A stretch of DNA of 64,000 nucleotides from a virus: positions 1 to 64,000 of IMG/VR virus record IMGVR_UViG_3300044982_000128, one strand, 5' to 3'. This document shows, one piece after another, positions 19,505 to 26,203 of this stretch (the stretch's first letter is position 1; each line of letters opens with the position of its first letter). The notes under the pieces are model-generated. The model made no database searches, was not told the DNA's origin, and worked only from the letters and a program-made list of their open reading frames with translations. A program made the translations under genes and the position numbers.

Positions 19505-19668
19505 TGATGTACCAGAATCGACAGCATGTAGAACATCAGCCCGGCTGCGATGAATCGGCCCCAACCCCATGGCGACGGCGCTGGCTGGGGATCGCGGTAC
19601 ACGAAAGCGGCGATGCCGAACAGGACCAGGGCGACTACGAGACAGATCAGTGAATAGGGAGCTTCCAT
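19501..19668 (-). CDS. Small two-pass membrane protein on the opposite strand
   Basis: A 55-residue protein on the minus strand inside a plus-strand operon. Two hydrophobic helices (LICLVVALVLFGIAAFVY, then FIAAGLMFYMLSILV) separated by a PQPAPSPWGWG turn. AAGGAG lies about 15 bases upstream of the ATG, rather far. Stops of this gene and its convergent neighbour overlap. The clean hydrophobic pattern supports a real gene, perhaps an antisense-controlled membrane protein. Confidence 0.45.
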   Translation of the reverse strand: MEAPYSLICLVVALVLFGIAAFVYRDPQPAPSPWGWGRFIAAGLMFYMLSILVHH

Positions 19669-19732
19669 GGCGGTATTGTCACACTCCTTGAATGGGTTGG
19701 ATGAGCAAAACGAGACAGGAAGACGGTAAAGA

Positions 19733-20011
19733 ATGAAAGATTATCCGAATGCGTTCTGGGCTGGCATGTTCATCTTGTTCGCAGTCTTCCTCTCCATCAT
19801 CGCCCTCAAGATCCCCACGCAGGCGAATGCAACGATGGCCGTAATCGCCATTGCATCCAACATCGTCTCCGGGTCATTCGGCTTCATCAGCGGCCAACTG
19901 GCTTCGCGGAACGCTGTCCAGGTGCCCATCAACGACTCGACCCAACCTCCTACGACAACGACAGTCAGTGTGACGCCAAACCCTACCCCGGCGGCACCGA
20001 AAGAAGGATAG
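19733..20011 (+). CDS. Two-pass membrane protein, candidate holin
   Basis: A 92-residue protein with two transmembrane segments (FWAGMFILFAVFLSIIAL and a second near residues 35-53) and a Pro/Thr-rich C-terminal tail. Size, topology and closeness to the endolysin suit a class II holin. AGGAAG upstream of the ATG. Confidence 0.55.
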   Translation: MKDYPNAFWAGMFILFAVFLSIIALKIPTQANATMAVIAIASNIVSGSFGFISGQLASRNAVQVPINDSTQPPTTTTVSVTPNPTPAAPKEG

Positions 20012-20407
20012 ATGAAACGCTTCATTCTGACGATGTTCACGATCTCGTATCTCTGCTTTTGCGGGGCGGCGATAATCGACCTGACAGCCTGCACCCCGAC
20101 AACGACCACTCCAGCGCAGCTCGCACCGGGGTACAACAACCAAGTCGATCAGACGATGGGCGAAGTCCTGTCGGGAGCGCGAGCCTTTTACGTCTCAGTC
20201 CAGCAGCAAGCTCAATCGGGGACGCTGACCATGACGCCTCAAGTGAAGGCGGCTTTCAATACGTTTGCCGCGACCCTGAACGGGGCAGACGCAGCGTACC
20301 TGGTCTACCATCAGAACCCGACCGCGGCGAACCTGGCAGCGGCTCAGAACGCCGTGAACGCGGTACAGACGCAGCAGGCGGCATTGCCGCTACCGGGGGC
20401 CAAATGA
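20012..20407 (+). CDS. Putative lipoprotein
   Basis: A 131-residue protein. The N-terminus is a signal sequence with a lipobox-like LTAC near residues 24-27, followed by a Thr-rich linker and Ala/Gln helices. It starts directly after the preceding TAG. Could be an outer spanin-like or ejected lipoprotein; unproven. Confidence 0.55.
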   Translation: MKRFILTMFTISYLCFCGAAIIDLTACTPTTTTPAQLAPGYNNQVDQTMGEVLSGARAFYVSVQQQAQSGTLTMTPQVKAAFNTFAATLNGADAAYLVYHQNPTAANLAAAQNAVNAVQTQQAALPLPGAK

Positions 20408-20796
20408 GCACAGCACCCGCAACACCCGCACAGGCATCCTTCTGGACTACCCTCAAGTCATGGCTTCCCGCCCTTGAAATGGCAGGCAACGTCGCTCTTC
20501 TGGCATCAGGTCTAGGCGCACCGTTCGAGCCGCTCATTGCAGGCTTGGAGAACGCGGTCAATCCTCTGCTCCAATCCATCGGCACCCCGCAATCAACGCC
20601 AAACCTGCTGATGACGATCTACGCGACCATCATCGGTGTGCTGACGACCTTGAAGCAGACTCCGGGACTGCCGGCCGCTACCCTGACGCAGATCGACGCC
20701 TACATCACGGCTGCGGAAGCTGGCACGGCGGGTTACTTCCAGGCGCAGAGCGGTTTTAATCCAGCTAACTACCAACCGGTGACGCCAATCGCATAA
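20404..20796 (+). CDS. Unknown lysis-region protein
   Basis: A 130-residue protein, ATGA overlap with the lipoprotein gene. Hydrophobic helices (LEMAGNVALLASGLGAPF; LLMTIYATIIGVLTTL) suggest membrane association. Helical throughout, no motif recognised. Phage genes of this type are often adjacent to lysis genes. Confidence 0.6.
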   Translation: MSTAPATPAQASFWTTLKSWLPALEMAGNVALLASGLGAPFEPLIAGLENAVNPLLQSIGTPQSTPNLLMTIYATIIGVLTTLKQTPGLPAATLTQIDAYITAAEAGTAGYFQAQSGFNPANYQPVTPIA

Positions 20797-20911
20797 TATG
20801 GCTGAAGTCTATTCACGTCGCTATGGATGGCACTCGGATTATTATCCCTCCGAGGCTGAGACCGACGCAGCGATCAATGAACTAATGCTGAATTTTAAAA
20901 GGAGAAACAAC

Positions 20912-21151
20912 ATGGATCGAGTACGTGCAAAGTTCACAGTCAGCAACATCCTGAAGGATCAATACGGAAATGTTGTGGTCAAGCTCTATGCGGTCTACAA
21001 GGGCGATGAGTCAAGCCCAGAGAACGAAAGCTTTTCCAATTCGACGCCATCGGGTTCAGCTGAGTTGACCATCACCAACCCAGCAGCCAGCGAGTTTTTC
21101 GAGAAGTTGGCCGGTAAGTACGTTTACCTGGATTTCAGTGCGGCCCAATGA
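20912..21151 (+). CDS. Small conserved-looking phage protein
   Basis: A 79-residue beta-rich protein (MDRVRAKFTVSNILKDQYGN) with GSAELTITNPAASEFF near the end. Start chosen at 20912 because AAAAGGAGA lies just upstream. The frame is open back to an ATG at 20798, so a 117-residue form is possible. The type (R-V-R-A-K-F start, acidic end) recurs in unrelated phage genomes without known function. Confidence 0.65.
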   Translation: MDRVRAKFTVSNILKDQYGNVVVKLYAVYKGDESSPENESFSNSTPSGSAELTITNPAASEFFEKLAGKYVYLDFSAAQ

Positions 21152-21480
21152 TTGACCCAATCCAACCCCTTACTCCCGCCGAAAGCGCCCAGCAGGAAGC
21201 CGAGGCCAACGCAGAATCTCCCCTGCACGAAGACCTGGTGGTCATCGATCAGGCGCTCGGCAAGATCATCGGTGGCGAGCCCGATATAACAATGTCCTCC
21301 GACCTTGCCATCATGGCTACACAGGACACGGGCATACGCAAGGAAATCGGCATCCTGGGGTCCGAGGCGCTGGACAAGATCGAGCCCAACCACGGAGCCA
21401 AAGCTACAGAAGCGGACCTGTTCCGAGCTGAAGCCGCGGTTGAGGTGCTGAAGAGTCAGATTGAGGCGGAGCAGAAGTGA
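21148..21480 (+). CDS. Unknown acidic protein
   Basis: A 110-residue Ala/Glu-rich protein, ATGA overlap upstream and GTGA overlap with the endolysin. No signal or membrane segment. No family recognised. Confidence 0.6.
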   Translation: MIDPIQPLTPAESAQQEAEANAESPLHEDLVVIDQALGKIIGGEPDITMSSDLAIMATQDTGIRKEIGILGSEALDKIEPNHGAKATEADLFRAEAAVEVLKSQIEAEQK

Positions 21481-21905
21481 ACACCAGCGAGAACGGCATT
21501 GCCTTCATCAAAGGGAACGAAGGATTTGTCGCGGTTCCCAAGCCCGACAACGGCAAACTGGCGTGGGGATACGGCCATGACCAGCAGCCCGGAGAAACCC
21601 CTCCTGCCAGCCTCACAGAGCCTCAAGGCGATGCCCTGCTACGCCAAGACCTCACAACCCGCTTCGACCCTCATCTGGCCAGCCTACTGCCCGTAACGGC
21701 CACGCAGAACCAGATTGATGCGTGCTCGGACTTCATGTACAACGATGGCCCGGTGAATCTGGCGACGATGCTCTCTCATGGGTGGGACCAGGTACCTGTC
21801 CAGATCACTCGCTGGTGCTATGAACACATCAACGGGGTGGTTCAGCAGTCGCCTGGACTGCTCGCTCGCCGGCAGAAGGAACTTGCGCTGTTTCAGACTC
21901 CCTGA
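21477..21905 (+). CDS. Endolysin, T4-type lysozyme (GH24)
   Basis: A 142-residue muramidase from a GTG overlapping the previous stop. Glu15 in FIKGNEGF is the expected general acid and Asp24 lies nine residues on; WGYGH (30-34) follows. The catalytic Thr usual just before this motif (TxGYGH) is Ala here, which may lower or alter activity. The rest fits the family in length, ending with RRQKELALF. No signal-arrest segment, so it needs a holin. The 3-prime end overlaps an opposing gene by 77 bases. Confidence 0.85.
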   Translation: MNTSENGIAFIKGNEGFVAVPKPDNGKLAWGYGHDQQPGETPPASLTEPQGDALLRQDLTTRFDPHLASLLPVTATQNQIDACSDFMYNDGPVNLATMLSHGWDQVPVQITRWCYEHINGVVQQSPGLLARRQKELALFQTP

Positions 21906-22059
21906 CCATCCAGATCGTGAGGTTGTAGCCTCTCCATCCCTGCTGGATGTTCAAGACGCGCCAGCCATCGATCTCTAGTTGCTGGACTTTTTCCTGCCAG
22001 TTCTTCGCATAGCTAGTCCAACCCTCGGGAATCTCCTCAACTTTGAATTCGCGCTTCAC
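21829..22059 (-). CDS. Small protein, end of the minus operon
   Basis: A 76-residue protein from a GTG overlapping the stop of the upstream gene (GTGA), with GGAGGAG before it. KVQQLEIDGWRVLNIQQGWRGY is a plausible folded core. The last 25 residues lie antisense to the endolysin gene. Last gene of the long leftward operon; no function recognised. Confidence 0.55.
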   Translation of the reverse strand: MKREFKVEEIPEGWTSYAKNWQEKVQQLEIDGWRVLNIQQGWRGYNLTIWMVRESETAQVPSAGERAVQATAEPPR

Positions 22060-22748
22060 TTCTCCTCCACAGGCCGCGTGTCGGGTGGGGCGCTCGGCGG
22101 TTCTGGAATGCGCTCGATGAATATTTGAAAGTCATCTCCTTCATGGAATAGCGTCTGCCCACATTCCTCATAGAATCTGAATCCGAGTTGGTTGATGATT
22201 GGCATGAGTGCTTCAAATTGGACAGCTAGTTTTTGCTCTTGCGACAAGCCATCCCAATTCAGCGCTATCGGCACTGTGCGGAGTCGTTCTTTCTCCCCCA
22301 CTATCCCTTCATGCAGAGCCGTCAGAGCCTTGATCTGCTCGGCGTGGTCGGCCAGCATGTCATTGATTGTGTCTTTCTGCGAATTGATCTCAGCCCGCAG
22401 GCACTTTTGCGTATCATCGATATCCTCAAGGGCCTCATCGTAGCCGAACAGGTTAGACCATTCTGGCGACCGTCCTGTGATGAGGAAATAGGCTTGGCTT
22501 AACGTCTCCTCTGCCCTGTCGCGCTCATCGATGGTCTGAAGGTGCTCCTTGCCCTCAATGGAAGCGTAACGGCTGAGTTCCCCTTGGAGCGCCTCGATGC
22601 GAGCCTCAGCACGGGCGATGCGTTCGATGAACTTGATGCAGCGGTCTTTGTAATGCTCCGCTGAATCACGGAGGGCGCAGGTTAGCATCTCGTCATACTC
22701 TTCGCGCAAATCTTCCGGCATGGTCTCCGGCTCACTTCTGGGTGTCAC
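22056..22748 (-). CDS. Coiled-coil protein, unknown
   Basis: A 230-residue protein. The GTG at 22748 is chosen since GGAGGCATCTA precedes it and the upstream stop overlaps. Residues 15-140 form charged helices (EEYDEMLTCALRDSAEHYKD). The C-terminal third is globular and acidic. Its first codons lie in one copy of an 18-base repeat that also spans the end of the upstream gene. Function unknown. Confidence 0.65.
   Translation of the reverse strand: MTPRSEPETMPEDLREEYDEMLTCALRDSAEHYKDRCIKFIERIARAEARIEALQGELSRYASIEGKEHLQTIDERDRAEETLSQAYFLITGRSPEWSNLFGYDEALEDIDDTQKCLRAEINSQKDTINDMLADHAEQIKALTALHEGIVGEKERLRTVPIALNWDGLSQEQKLAVQFEALMPIINQLGFRFYEECGQTLFHEGDDFQIFIERIPEPPSAPPDTRPVEEK
22728..22745. repeat. 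Junction direct repeat A1
   Basis: Eighteen bases (CGGCTCACTTCTGGGTGT on the plus strand) identical to 22951-22968. The repeat covers the end of one minus-strand gene and the start of the next, so both junctions read TQK-stop in one frame and TPRSEP in the other. Confidence 0.9.
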
Positions 22749-22974
22749 TAGATGCCTCCACAAAATTAGGGCACTTACAACCGTTTGTGACTGGCGCACC
22801 ACCAACTTCGCAGTCGTAGCCGAGGCAACGCGTCTTCCACGTCTCAGGCGGTCCATAGTTGCTTGGGTCCGAATCATCGACTCGGTGCCAATCTGATGGA
22901 TGCCCACATCTTGCGCACTTTCGTGCACGCAGTTTCGTGTTCAAGTCTTGCGGCTCACTTCTGGGTGTGCTCAT
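22732..22974 (-). CDS. Small zinc-binding protein flanked by junction repeats
   Basis: An 80-residue protein with CARCGHPSDWHRV and CLGYDCEVGG...CKCPN, two likely zinc sites. GGAGGTCAGGG precedes its ATG. The gene is bracketed by exact 18-base direct repeats, which make its first residues (STPRSEP) resemble those of the next gene and its last residues (DTQK) resemble those of the previous one. This suggests insertion as a single-gene cassette. No functional family recognised. Confidence 0.7.
   Translation of the reverse strand: MSTPRSEPQDLNTKLRARKCARCGHPSDWHRVDDSDPSNYGPPETWKTRCLGYDCEVGGAPVTNGCKCPNFVEASSDTQK
22951..22968. repeat. Junction direct repeat A2
   Basis: Second copy of the 18-base repeat found at 22728-22745, at the junction of the 130-residue gene and the 80-residue zinc gene. 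Confidence 0.9.
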
Positions 22975-23347
22975 CCCTGACCTCCGCTGAAAGCTGCTCT
23001 GCTAGTCCGTTTGCAGCAGCATAGGCGTCGATCCATCCGTTCGCCGATTCGAGGATGAAGTAAATTTCCATATTGCCGGTCGTCATGCTGCATCGCAAAC
23101 GCCATGTTTCGGATTCATCTATGACTGTCAAAATAGGCTTCAAGTCCCCAAGAACTTCGGCTACGAAGTAGATTCGGAATGGTTGGAATCCATGTCCACA
23201 ACAAGACGAAATGGTTTCAATTCCAGGTAAGAGATTTAAGGCATCACAAATGGGGATACACTCAGGGTCCATCCTATTCTCGTACACTACAGCCCTCTTG
23301 CTTGTGGGGTTCATCTCTCGGTCTCCCTCCTTTTCCTTAACGTCCAT
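22955..23347 (-). CDS. Unknown small protein
   Basis: A 130-residue protein; AAGGAG lies eight bases before the ATG at 23347 (an ATG at 23314 with AAGGAGG is the alternative). Contains ISSCCGHGFQPFRIYF near residue 47, an H/C-rich strand-turn seen in small phage proteins that carry an SCCGHG motif. Probably metal binding. Ends in repeat A2. Confidence 0.65.
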   Translation of the reverse strand: MDVKEKEGDREMNPTSKRAVVYENRMDPECIPICDALNLLPGIETISSCCGHGFQPFRIYFVAEVLGDLKPILTVIDESETWRLRCSMTTGNMEIYFILESANGWIDAYAAANGLAEQLSAEVRDEHTQK

Positions 23348-23376
23348 TTTGGCGTCTCCTTCTCACTGCGATCCTT

Positions 23377-23565
23377 TCAGTGAATCTCGTCCGACCATCC
23401 ACGTAAGGTCATGTGGCGCTGCACTTTCATCATGCCGCCACAGTCAGGCTGTGGGCATTGTCCCGAATCGTCGCCGTCGCCGAGGCAGTCGCCAAAACCA
23501 CACTCAAAGCCACAAAGTGGGCACTTCATTGGGACTTCAGTGATTGAGCGCACAGGTTCCGTCAT
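23377..23565 (-). CDS. Zinc-ribbon protein
   Basis: A 62-residue protein with two Cys pairs (KCPLCGF, CPQPDCGG) and an extra CGFGDC between them. AAGGAGAGAG before the ATG. One of many tiny zinc-binding proteins in this phage. Role unknown. Confidence 0.65.
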   Translation of the reverse strand: MTEPVRSITEVPMKCPLCGFECGFGDCLGDGDDSGQCPQPDCGGMMKVQRHMTLRGWSDEIH

Positions 23566-23602
23566 CTCTCTCCTTACACTCCCTACGTCAACCTCGGCGA
23601 TG

Positions 23603-24181
23603 TCACTGCTGAACAGTTACGGGGATCGTGACGGTCTTGCTTTCGCCCGGTTGAATAGTGCCTAGGTTGAATGTTTGGGCAGGCGAATCGTCCTGTTCCT
23701 GTTTGCAGGAGTACACTTTATCTCCAAACTTCACGAAGCCGTCCTGCGGGCTGCGCTGACATAGGAATTGATCACTGTCTACATCGAATCCTGCTTCCGG
23801 CACAAGCGTATTAATTTCATAGCAGGCAAAGAAGCGATTGATCTCAACAGGCACATCGCGGTAAGCACCGTGAGTGAAAGAAATTGCTCGCTCAGGTGAT
23901 CCAACGGGACATTCCTTACATGAGTATGGGTCATCTTTGCAGTCGAATGCGTGCTTATGCATCTCGTAGTAGTCATGACGCACGGTGGGATGAGCGCCAT
24001 TTTGGAATATCACTGGCTTGGGTTTTACAGCCGCTATGATCTTCTCAGGTACCGTTGTGGGTTGATCTTCTTGTGTGAGCGGTGCGGCTGGATCAGCAGG
24101 CTTACTCACATAGGAACATCCTGCCAACAGCAGGACTGGAACAAACAATGCTATTTTCATGAATTTCTTCTTCTCGTTCAT
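23603..24181 (-). CDS. Putative lipoprotein
   Basis: A 192-residue protein. The ATG at 24181 overlaps the upstream stop (ATGA). Signal peptide with lipobox (VPVLLLAGCSY, Cys at about residue 21), a Pro/Thr linker, then a Cys-containing domain (FDCKDDPYSCKECP). Likely exported and lipid-anchored. Odd in a replication-side operon; may protect the host surface or have a moron-like role (inference). Confidence 0.6.
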   Translation of the reverse strand: MNEKKKFMKIALFVPVLLLAGCSYVSKPADPAAPLTQEDQPTTVPEKIIAAVKPKPVIFQNGAHPTVRHDYYEMHKHAFDCKDDPYSCKECPVGSPERAISFTHGAYRDVPVEINRFFACYEINTLVPEAGFDVDSDQFLCQRSPQDGFVKFGDKVYSCKQEQDDSPAQTFNLGTIQPGESKTVTIPVTVQQ

Positions 24182-24363
24182 CGCAACCTCGGACTCTCTT
24201 TGCAGTACGGCATCAGCCGCAGACACGGACTCGGCTTGGCCTGCGCCGTCAGAAGCTCTTTCTCTTCCTGCTGGCTCAGGGCGGTGATGTGCTGGACGTC
24301 CTGCGGGCGGAATGCCTGGCAGAAGCTACAGCGGGGGAAGGTCTTTGCGATCACTTGTTCCAT
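24178..24363 (-). CDS. Small Cys-containing protein
   Basis: A 61-residue protein starting at the ATG (MEQVIAKTF) that overlaps the end of the upstream HAD-like gene by 13 bases; an ATG at 24399 is the alternative. CSFCQAF and CLRLMPYC could form a zinc site. No function recognised. Confidence 0.5.
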   Translation of the reverse strand: MEQVIAKTFPRCSFCQAFRPQDVQHITALSQQEEKELLTAQAKPSPCLRLMPYCKESPRLR

Positions 24364-24743
24364 GGCTTGAAGTTCCTCAGCAAATCTATCGCTGGCCATT
24401 GCCCATCAAACAGCAGGCAGCGGTCATCGATTGAAACGAATGCGGGTGGTTTTTCTTTCGGAAACGACAAGTGCAGCGGCGTGTCCTCTGGCGGCTTGTT
24501 CCCCCGAGAGCGCCACAGTTTTCTCTGCTCGATAAACCACCAAGTCATTGCCTCAACACCGCCGTCTTGATGACTACGCGAGGAGAAAATCTGCACATCG
24601 AAGTGCTCCTTAGCCGCTTCAAGGAACTCGAATAGGCCGGGGACGTATTCATCAGGAATGACTGCGGCCCCCTTCCATCCGCTCGTGTACTGATGGCACA
24701 CACCGTCAAAATCTAGACATAGAATCGGCTTACTATCGGGCAT
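24351..24743 (-). CDS. HAD-like phosphatase/nucleotidase
   Basis: A 130-residue haloacid dehalogenase-type hydrolase. Motif I is LCLDFDGVCH (nucleophile Asp near residue 9), motif II is FSSRS (near 55), and a late SIDDR supplies the acidic motif IV; FPKEKPP may give the Lys. Compact cap-less HADs of this size in phages act as nucleotidases or polynucleotide phosphatases. AGAGG lies upstream of the ATG. The substrate is not deducible. Confidence 0.75.
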   Translation of the reverse strand: MPDSKPILCLDFDGVCHQYTSGWKGAAVIPDEYVPGLFEFLEAAKEHFDVQIFSSRSHQDGGVEAMTWWFIEQRKLWRSRGNKPPEDTPLHLSFPKEKPPAFVSIDDRCLLFDGQWPAIDLLRNFKPWNK

Positions 24744-24957
24744 GTTGTTTTTCCTCTGCTTGCCCGGCCTGCAAATTGATCTGTCCATAGGGCCGGAGCA
24801 CGAGCTTCGTCGGGCTGATATCGACCACAGAAAAATCTGTGTCTTTGATGGTTACCTTCTCGCCGATGGCAAATACCTTCCAGCCTCGCGCGTATGCCCT
24901 CAGCAAGTCCTCATCGTTTGCGGCAGGTTCAAATCTGTTAGTTTCTGGGTTCATCAT
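24733..24957 (-). CDS. Small unknown protein
   Basis: A 74-residue protein, overlapping its upstream neighbour by 20 bases. GGAGG is nine bases before the ATG at 24957. Contains WKVFAIGEKVTIKDTDFSVV, a beta-barrel-like strand series. Function unknown. Confidence 0.55.
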   Translation of the reverse strand: MMNPETNRFEPAANDEDLLRAYARGWKVFAIGEKVTIKDTDFSVVDISPTKLVLRPYGQINLQAGQAEEKQHAR

Positions 24958-25141
24958 GTCGATTGTCCTCCGCAGCCACTCCGCTGCCGGTGATCTTCGC
25001 GTAAGCGAATCTGGCAATCTCTTCCGCGTGAGGCACGGACGCCTGCACAGAGAAAACGGCGTACATCTTCTCCATGTCGTTGATCTGCCACCATTGAACC
25101 CCACCTTCGACAGGATGGGCTAATACGAAACGATTTTCCAT
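24938..25141 (-). CDS. Small unknown protein
   Basis: A 67-residue protein with GAAGGAG before the ATG. Composition is mixed alpha/beta (VQWWQINDMEKMYAVFSVQA). No motif recognised. Coupled to the genes downstream by overlap. Confidence 0.55.
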   Translation of the reverse strand: MENRFVLAHPVEGGVQWWQINDMEKMYAVFSVQASVPHAEEIARFAYAKITGSGVAAEDNRHDEPRN

Positions 25142-25184
25142 GTTGCTCCTTCACTCACTCGCCACCCAGATCGACAGGCGCGGT

Positions 25185-25424
25185 TTACTGTGGGAAGTTT
25201 TGTATGCGGGCCTCCAGCACCGTCACGTACTCCGTGAGCGCAAAGATTGCGGTGTTCATGATGGCGACCTGCCGAAACAGCCGTCCTTGCTCATCCTGCG
25301 GAAGTCCCTTGAATACTGATGCGCCAAAGAAGGCTTCCAGTTTTGTGGCTCTGTCTCGCGTTGTGCTCAGAAATGTTCCTACCTCTGCTTGCTCGTCAAT
25401 AACTCTCTGTTGATGTGGTTGCAT
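25185..25424 (-). CDS. Conserved-looking small phage protein
   Basis: A 79-residue helical protein beginning MQPHQQRVIDEQAEV and containing LPQDEQGRLFRQVAIMN. This HQQRV...LDEK and Q..IM pattern is widespread in phage early regions; function unknown. GGAG precedes the ATG. Confidence 0.7.
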   Translation of the reverse strand: MQPHQQRVIDEQAEVGTFLSTTRDRATKLEAFFGASVFKGLPQDEQGRLFRQVAIMNTAIFALTEYVTVLEARIQNFPQ

Positions 25425-25492
25425 GATTCATCTCCGTTTGCGACAACTCCGTCGCCGGTTTCCCTGCATCCCGTAAAGGATCGCCAGCCCCG

Positions 25493-25672
25493 CTAAAACA
25501 CCAAACTGTCGTTCTTGGTGAAGCATTTGAGGCAGCAGGGTTGCTTGTAGTGCTGGACCCAATCGCCTCGGTCTGTTGGCGTAACATCGGTAGCCTCTAT
25601 CTCGCAAGTAGCCTTGTCGCCACTGCCACAAAGCTCGCAGTCTGGCAGCTTCTCGCTGTCATCTTCATCCTC
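25493..25672 (-). pseudogene. Zinc-finger protein lacking an in-frame start (probable frameshift)
   Basis: The minus frame between stops encodes a convincing Cys-rich protein: LPDCELCGSGDKATCEI, then HYKQPCCLKCFTKN and a stop at 25493. No ATG, GTG or TTG exists in frame before the first cysteine pair. A strong AGGAGG with ATG six bases later (about 25662-25676) opens the wrong frame and stops after about 20 codons. A one- or two-base indel after the ATG would restore the gene. A sequencing or natural frameshift is likely. A 32-residue hydrophobic ORF ending at 25428 overlaps its end and is uncertain. Confidence 0.55.
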
Positions 25673-25692
25673 CTATGAGTTCCTTCCCCATC

Positions 25693-25791
25693 TCAACTGC
25701 GATCCAGAATCAAGTAAAAGATTGCCAGCCCCGACCCTGCCACGATGAGCGCGGCTATCCACCAGAAACGATGGCGATATATCCAGATCAC
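25693..25791 (-). CDS. Micro membrane protein (32 aa)
   Basis: GTG start with CAGGAG eight bases upstream. Basic N-terminus (IWIYRHRFW) then one transmembrane helix (WIAALIVAGSGLAIFYLIL). Typical of the single-pass micropeptides in this phage. Role unknown. Confidence 0.6.
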   Translation of the reverse strand: MIWIYRHRFWWIAALIVAGSGLAIFYLILDRS

Positions 25792-25815
25792 AGGTTCTCC
25801 TGGCTGCTTGTCGAC

Positions 25816-25950
25816 TTATTTTCCATAAGCTCTCGTTGTCCTCGTCAGAACTTTATTCACTAATTCGGTAAGAGTCATCTGGCGTAGCGCGGCCAACGCT
25901 TTCAACCGCGCCATCAAGTCGTCTGTAATTGGAATCTGCAACTGCGCCAT
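25816..25950 (-). CDS. Ribbon-helix-helix DNA-binding protein (Arc/MetJ-like)
   Basis: A 44-residue protein. MAQLQIPITDDLMARLKAL gives the beta strand (LQIPIT) and first helix; the second helix is MTLTELVNKVLTRTTR. This is the minimal RHH fold, slightly shorter than Arc of P22. Dimers bind palindromic operators. Its promoter contains a perfect 9-3-9 inverted repeat in the spacer, so autorepression is likely. No toxin gene follows, which argues against a simple toxin-antitoxin pair. Confidence 0.75.
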   Translation of the reverse strand: MAQLQIPITDDLMARLKALAALRQMTLTELVNKVLTRTTRAYGK

Positions 25951-25956
25951 GGATTG

Positions 25957-25985
25957 AAAGTACTATTAGTTCTACTAATAGTCAA
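25957..25985 (-). promoter_or_regulatory. Promoter with embedded 21-bp palindromic operator
   Basis: On the minus strand, TTGACT (25985-25980), a 17-base spacer and TACTTT (25962-25957). The spacer is almost wholly a perfect inverted repeat, ACTATTAGT-TCT-ACTAATAGT on the plus strand (25962-25982). A bound dimer would block RNA polymerase, as Arc does at its operator. The RHH gene starts seven bases downstream. Confidence 0.75.
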
Positions 25986-25999
25986 TCGGCTACAAAGAT

Positions 26000-26203
26000 T
26001 TATTTGCAAGCTCTCGGCTTGACGAATTCCATCATGATTCTCCTGGCGTCTTCATATCCGGTCACGTCCGATTCACGGTACATCACCCGCCGGTTCAGCT
26101 TGACGTAGGGGCAACCCTTCCCCTGGCTGCGCAGATTGGCCAGATAGCTGCGGGATGTCGACCATCGCTTCGCGAGTTCATCGGCGGTGAGGAGTCGGTT
26201 CAT
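26000..26203 (-). CDS. Helix-turn-helix DNA-binding protein (excisionase/MerR-like)
   Basis: A 67-residue protein with MNRLLTADELAKRWSTSRS and YVKLNRRVMYRESDV, the HTH-17/excisionase arrangement (helix-turn-helix then a wing). Acts as a small DNA-binding factor; without an integrase in view, regulation is likelier than excision. ATGA overlap with the methyltransferase gene. Confidence 0.7.
   Translation of the reverse strand: MNRLLTADELAKRWSTSRSYLANLRSQGKGCPYVKLNRRVMYRESDVTGYEDARRIMMEFVKPRACK

Noticed and set aside
25816-25985. RHH protein as antitoxin of a toxin-antitoxin pair
   Set aside because: No toxin-like gene follows; the next gene is a 32-residue membrane peptide.
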